A DNA stretch of 22,678 nt from JBBQZP01 sp038207585 (GTDB lineage Bacteria > Pseudomonadota > Alphaproteobacteria > Rhodobacterales > Rhodobacteraceae): the NCBI GenBank assembly GCA_038207585.1, contig JBBQZP010000047.1:1-22678 (forward strand), in the 5' to 3' direction. Position numbers and translations under genes: made by a program. Each line of letters starts with the position of its first letter. Position 1 is the stretch's first letter. Below the pieces are notes generated by a model. The model did no database searches and had not been told where the DNA came from. It saw only the letters and a program-made list of their open reading frames with translations. This document shows, one piece after another, positions 19,978 to 22,678 of this stretch.

Positions 19978-21417
19978 TTAGCTGCGGGCCCGGTTCGCGG
20001 CCTTCTGCCGCGCGATGCGGTCCCACGGGTCGTTTTGCGGCACACCCCGACTGGTGGCATATCCCTTGGCAAAGTGGTAAAGCGCACCCGCCAGCAAAGC
20101 CAGAACAAGGATCACCGGCGCAATCAGAAAGGTGCCGGCCGGCAACCCGCTGGTCGCAGGGCCCACAATCTCCGGTTCGGCCAGCGCCACCAACTGCACC
20201 GGGCCACCAAGATTGCCCGAAAGCATCGGCATCAACTTGCCCGACAGCGCCAGAAACGCCACCCCAAGGCCGAACGGCACCCAGCGGATCAAGCGCCCAC
20301 CGGTCAAGGCCAGGATCAGGCGGTCGCGCAATCCTGGGCTGCTCTGGATCGGGCCGCTGTGAAATGCGGGGGCCGCAGAGGCTGCATGTTGTGCAGCAGG
20401 CGCGGGGTGCAAGACGTCGTCCGCGAAGGATAGTGGCTTTTGCGGCCCGGACATCATCCTTGCTCCGATCGACGGGCTGAATACTCCGGTCAGACCCCCG
20501 GCAATTCCCTTTTTGGCACTCCGCAGGCCCAGAAGGAATATCCCGAGCATCAAGAACGGCAACACAAGACCCAATGCCCCGGAATAGATCAGCGCCAGCG
20601 CGACACCGGCACCACCCAAAATCAGCACGGCTTTGAAAAAACTTGGCTTTCGCGCCGCAATGAGGGGTGCAACGGATGCGCCATCCACCAGCGGCACATC
20701 GGCCAACAAAGCCGCCGGTTTCGCGGAAACAGGTGCCCCAACCTTTGGCGGATTGCGGAACCGGTATACCGCCGCCAACAGCAGGATCACCCCGACACCA
20801 CCGAAGAACAATGCGATTTCCGGCCCGCTGTCGGGATCGGCTGCAAGCGCCGCGTCGCGGCCCTTTGATCCCCAGCTTTCAATGAAGATGAATCCCGGCG
20901 CCTTGGACATCCCCTCTTTCTTGATCGCATCCTCTGCCATGGATTTGAGCGAAGGCGAATTTTCGGCCGTGCCGCTGATGTCCAGCAGGATCTGGCCCTG
21001 CGCACCCAGACGCACCTTGCTTAGGCTTTCGGTTATGAACTGCTCGGCTTGGCTTTCATCCAACAGGATCGCCGCGCGCACGACCTTTGCACCCTTCTGA
21101 TCCTCGGGGCCGAAGATCATCATCAGGCGGCGCGTTTCCGTCCAGGATGACCGCTTGCTTTTGTGCTCCATCTCCAGCGCATAGTTGTGCGCAGGCTCGG
21201 TCCAGCCCTGCACATGCACCTCATCCGCCGGGTGAATATCGCGCTTGGGGTTGAAATCGTTCAAGGACACGATGGCAGGTTGCCCCGCTTCGCGCGCCAG
21301 TTTCTTGTCAGCCTCGGTCTTCAGACTGCCAAAATAAACGGCAACGCTCAGCGCGAAACAGACCACGGCGAAAATGGCCGGAACCCTCCAGTCGCTGCGA
21401 AACAAAAGTCTAAACAT
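19978..21417 (-). CDS. Unrecognised multi-pass membrane protein (479 residues)
   Basis: I do not recognise this protein. It begins with a membrane helix at about 12-30 (VPAIFAVVCFALSVAVYF). A hydrophilic domain of about 170 residues follows (31-198), probably on the outer face, with alternating beta-like and charged stretches. A second helix lies at 200-218. After a Pro/Ala-rich loop come one or two helices at about 262-298. A second Ala/Pro/Ser-rich linker leads to two more helices near the C-terminus, and the tail is basic (DPWDRIARQKAANRARS). The two-helix frame around a soluble domain suggests a membrane-anchored sensor or assembly factor, but no catalytic motif is visible. It lies between tRNA-Trp and secE on the same strand. 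The ATG start is natural, though the ribosome binding site is poor. An intact open frame of this length in this position supports a real gene. Confidence 0.8.
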   Translation of the reverse strand: MFRLLFRSDWRVPAIFAVVCFALSVAVYFGSLKTEADKKLAREAGQPAIVSLNDFNPKRDIHPADEVHVQGWTEPAHNYALEMEHKSKRSSWTETRRLMMIFGPEDQKGAKVVRAAILLDESQAEQFITESLSKVRLGAQGQILLDISGTAENSPSLKSMAEDAIKKEGMSKAPGFIFIESWGSKGRDAALAADPDSGPEIALFFGGVGVILLLAAVYRFRNPPKVGAPVSAKPAALLADVPLVDGASVAPLIAARKPSFFKAVLILGGAGVALALIYSGALGLVLPFLMLGIFLLGLRSAKKGIAGGLTGVFSPSIGARMMSGPQKPLSFADDVLHPAPAAQHAASAAPAFHSGPIQSSPGLRDRLILALTGGRLIRWVPFGLGVAFLALSGKLMPMLSGNLGGPVQLVALAEPEIVGPATSGLPAGTFLIAPVILVLALLAGALYHFAKGYATSRGVPQNDPWDRIARQKAANRARS

Positions 21418-21534
21418 GAAGGACCCCCGGCGGAAGAATTGCCCTGCAACCGTGGGGATGAAATTGGTTCATTTTGGGAAACTATTGCGGCCATTTTCGG
21501 ACCGCGCCGGTTTCACACCGGACCGCCGGTCAAA

Positions 21535-21610
21535 TGGCAGGAGTTGGGGGACTCGAACCCACGACCCTCGGTTTTGGAGACCGATGCTCTACCAACTGAG
21601 CTAAACTCCT
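21535..21610 (-). tRNA. tRNA-Trp (anticodon CCA)
   Basis: A 76-base cloverleaf is complete on the minus strand. The acceptor stem AGGAGTT pairs fully with AACTCCT, and the discriminator G73 and CCA end are encoded. The D arm is GCTC/GAGC, the anticodon stem TCGGT/ACCGA holds loop CTCCAAA (anticodon CCA), and the T arm has loop TTCGAGT. The only flaw is a U50-C64 mismatch in the T stem. A tRNA-Trp between tuf and secE fits the usual tufB-tRNA-secE-nusG order. It has its own candidate promoter directly upstream. Confidence 0.97.
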
Positions 21611-21622
21611 AGGCCTGAGGGG

Positions 21623-21651
21623 CAATTACGGCAGGGGGCGGGGGAAATCAA
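21623..21651 (-). promoter_or_regulatory. Candidate promoter of tRNA-Trp
   Basis: On the minus strand TTGATT (21646-21651) is followed by a 17-base C-rich spacer and TAATTG (21623-21628), ending 12 bases before the tRNA. The -35 overlaps the stop codon of the hydrolase gene. The -10 is weak, but the C-rich spacer is like that of the str promoter. Confidence 0.6.
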
Positions 21652-22454
21652 GGGCGGTTTTTGATCGGTGCGGATTCGGAGGGGGCAATCTGGCGGATCA
21701 GGTCGTCAAGCAGATCAAAATAGCGCCGTCCGCTGGGGTCATTACCGGTCAGGAACGTTTCCCATTGCATATTGTGACCGCGCGTATGGCTTTCGGTCAG
21801 GGCCAGATCGGCATCCGCGGCATGCGCGATACTGGCAGCGCGGCGGGGATTGGCGATGGGAATGATCCGGTCCATTGCGCTGTTCAGCATCCGGCAGGGC
21901 GGCCTGCCCGGTGCCAACCGCCACGGCATCACCACGGCAGCCGACACCGCCATCACCGCATCCGGAAAATGCAGCCGCGCCGCCCATTCGGCAGGCGGAT
22001 GCGCCAGCGCCAGCCCGGCAATCCCCCCCGCCGACAGGCCCAGAATTACAATCGGCAAACCTGCGGTAAGCGGTGTGACCTGCCCTGCGCGCAAAGCCCG
22101 GATCGCGGCAGACGCATCAAAGATCGCCGCCGCAAAGGCCGGGCCGCACAGGGCCCTCGCAATCCCCGAACCGCGCGCGGCGGCACGCCTCTGGATACTG
22201 GTGATGACACGCTGATCGTCGGGCGAAAAGGCATCAAGGCCAGTGTTCAGCCGGTAGTCCGCGGCCGCCAGTGCAATTCCCTTGCTCTCCACCACCGGCG
22301 CAAGAGCATCAACTTCGGGGCCCCGCCGCGCGCCTTTGCGAAACCCCCCGCCGTGCAGATAAAGGATCACAGCGCGCGGCGGTCCGGGTGGCAACAACAG
22401 GTCCAGCGACAAATTGCGCGCAGGGTCAAAGCACAGGCCGTTGACCCAGTTCAC
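21648..22454 (-). CDS. Alpha/beta-hydrolase fold protein, esterase/lipase-like
   Basis: The 268-residue protein (from the start chosen here) has the hallmarks of the HSL-type (alpha/beta-hydrolase fold-3) esterases. Numbered from a TTG at 22475, these are the oxyanion motif HGGG at 41-44, the nucleophile elbow GLSAGG with Ser148, Asp202 in NSAMDRIIPI, and His234 in TRGHNMQWE as a likely triad. The open frame reaches the TTG at 22475, but that codon lies in the U-tract of the tuf terminator. I therefore prefer the GTG at 22452-22454, preceded by GGGGGCAAGG. No clear promoter is visible, and the gene may rely on read-through from tuf. It has no signal peptide, so a cytoplasmic location is likely; the substrate is unknown. 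Its position between tuf and tRNA-Trp is unusual for a core cluster. Confidence 0.82.
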   Translation of the reverse strand: MNWVNGLCFDPARNLSLDLLLPPGPPRAVILYLHGGGFRKGARRGPEVDALAPVVESKGIALAAADYRLNTGLDAFSPDDQRVITSIQRRAAARGSGIARALCGPAFAAAIFDASAAIRALRAGQVTPLTAGLPIVILGLSAGGIAGLALAHPPAEWAARLHFPDAVMAVSAAVVMPWRLAPGRPPCRMLNSAMDRIIPIANPRRAASIAHAADADLALTESHTRGHNMQWETFLTGNDPSGRRYFDLLDDLIRQIAPSESAPIKNRP

Positions 22455-22473
22455 ACCCTTGCCCCCGAAATGC

Positions 22474-22501
22474 AAAAGCGCGCGAGGTTGCCCCCGCGCG
22501 C
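22474..22501 (-). terminator. Intrinsic terminator of the upstream tuf gene
   Basis: On the minus strand a 10-bp stem with one G-U pair (7 bp of alternating GC at the base) closes a GCAA tetraloop and is directly followed by TTTTGCATTT. It lies about 40 bases after the tuf stop. Confidence 0.9.
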
Positions 22502-22513
22502 CCTGCCGTTGCT

Positions 22514-22532
22514 GTTGCCGATGACCGGCAAC
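22514..22532. other. Small hairpin between tuf and its terminator
   Basis: A 7-bp perfect stem (GTTGCCG / CGGCAAC) with a 5-base loop lies about ten bases after the tuf stop. With the terminator further on it forms a two-hairpin 3' end, which may protect the abundant tuf message from exonucleases. Confidence 0.55.
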
Positions 22533-22541
22533 ATTTACCGA

Positions 22542-22678
22542 TTACTCAATGATCTTCGAGACGACGCCTGCGCCGACGGTGCGGCCGCCTTCGCGGATGG
22601 CGAAGCGGAGTTTTTCTTCCATCGCGATCGGCTGGATCAGCTCGACGTTGAACTTCAGGTTGTCGCCCGGCATCACCA
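22542..22678 (-). CDS. tuf: Elongation factor Tu, C-terminal part (runs in from beyond the window end)
   Basis: The last 44 complete codons plus part of another are present. They encode VMPGDNLKFNVELIQPIAME and then KLRFAIREGGRTVGAGVVSK, ending IIE and a TAA stop. This is domain 3 of EF-Tu, which contacts the T stem of aminoacyl-tRNA. By position (before tRNA-Trp, secE and nusG) it matches tufB of the E. coli convention. It is a different copy from the tuf gene beginning at 132. A two-hairpin 3' end with a strong terminator follows. Confidence 0.97.
   Translation of the reverse strand, partial: VMPGDNLKFNVELIQPIAMEEKLRFAIREGGRTVGAGVVSKIIE

Overview
This window is the ribosomal-protein / RNA polymerase supercluster of an alphaproteobacterium, most likely a member of the Rhodobacterales (Rhodobacteraceae/Roseobacteraceae). 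That placement is an inference from the protein sequences (RpoB, RpoC, FusA), from the GC-rich sequence, from the spot between rpoC and rpsL occupied by glycosyltransferases of the PF11316 type, and from the tRNA-Trp next to secE. Genus cannot be read from the sequence by eye. Every gene I can support lies on the minus strand, so the biological reading direction is from high to low coordinates.

Reading in that direction: the 3' end of one tuf gene (EF-Tu) with a strong intrinsic terminator; an alpha/beta hydrolase; tRNA-Trp (CCA); an unrecognised 479-residue multi-pass membrane protein; secE; an intrinsic terminator; nusG, rplK, rplA; a structured leader; rplJ, rplL; a spacer with three hairpins; rpoB; a spacer with an AT-rich perfect palindrome; rpoC and a textbook terminator. 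Next comes a four-gene accessory block (two tandem PF11316-type glycosyltransferases, an EamA/DMT transporter and an ArnT/PMT-like membrane glycosyltransferase). It is followed by a near-consensus promoter and a leader of about 220 nt, then rpsL, rpsG, fusA and the 5' end of a second tuf gene.

The core genes build and run the gene-expression machinery: EF-Tu and EF-G for elongation, L1, L7/L12, L10, L11, S7 and S12 for the ribosome, the beta and beta' subunits for transcription, NusG for elongation/termination, and SecE for protein export. They are intact, of normal length, and carry the expected catalytic and drug-target residues. The accessory block sits exactly between the rpoC terminator and the str promoter, so the classical run rpoBC-rpsL is split into separate transcription units. 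The four block genes have overlapping or short junctions and probably act together in cell-envelope or polysaccharide work, but their substrate is not visible in the sequence.

I see no insertion sequence, prophage, CRISPR array or defence system. The most notable points are the envelope cassette, the unknown membrane protein beside secE, the terminator splitting secE from nusG, the promoters with C-rich spacers, the palindromes between rpoB and rpoC, and the fact that both ends of the window fall inside tuf copies.
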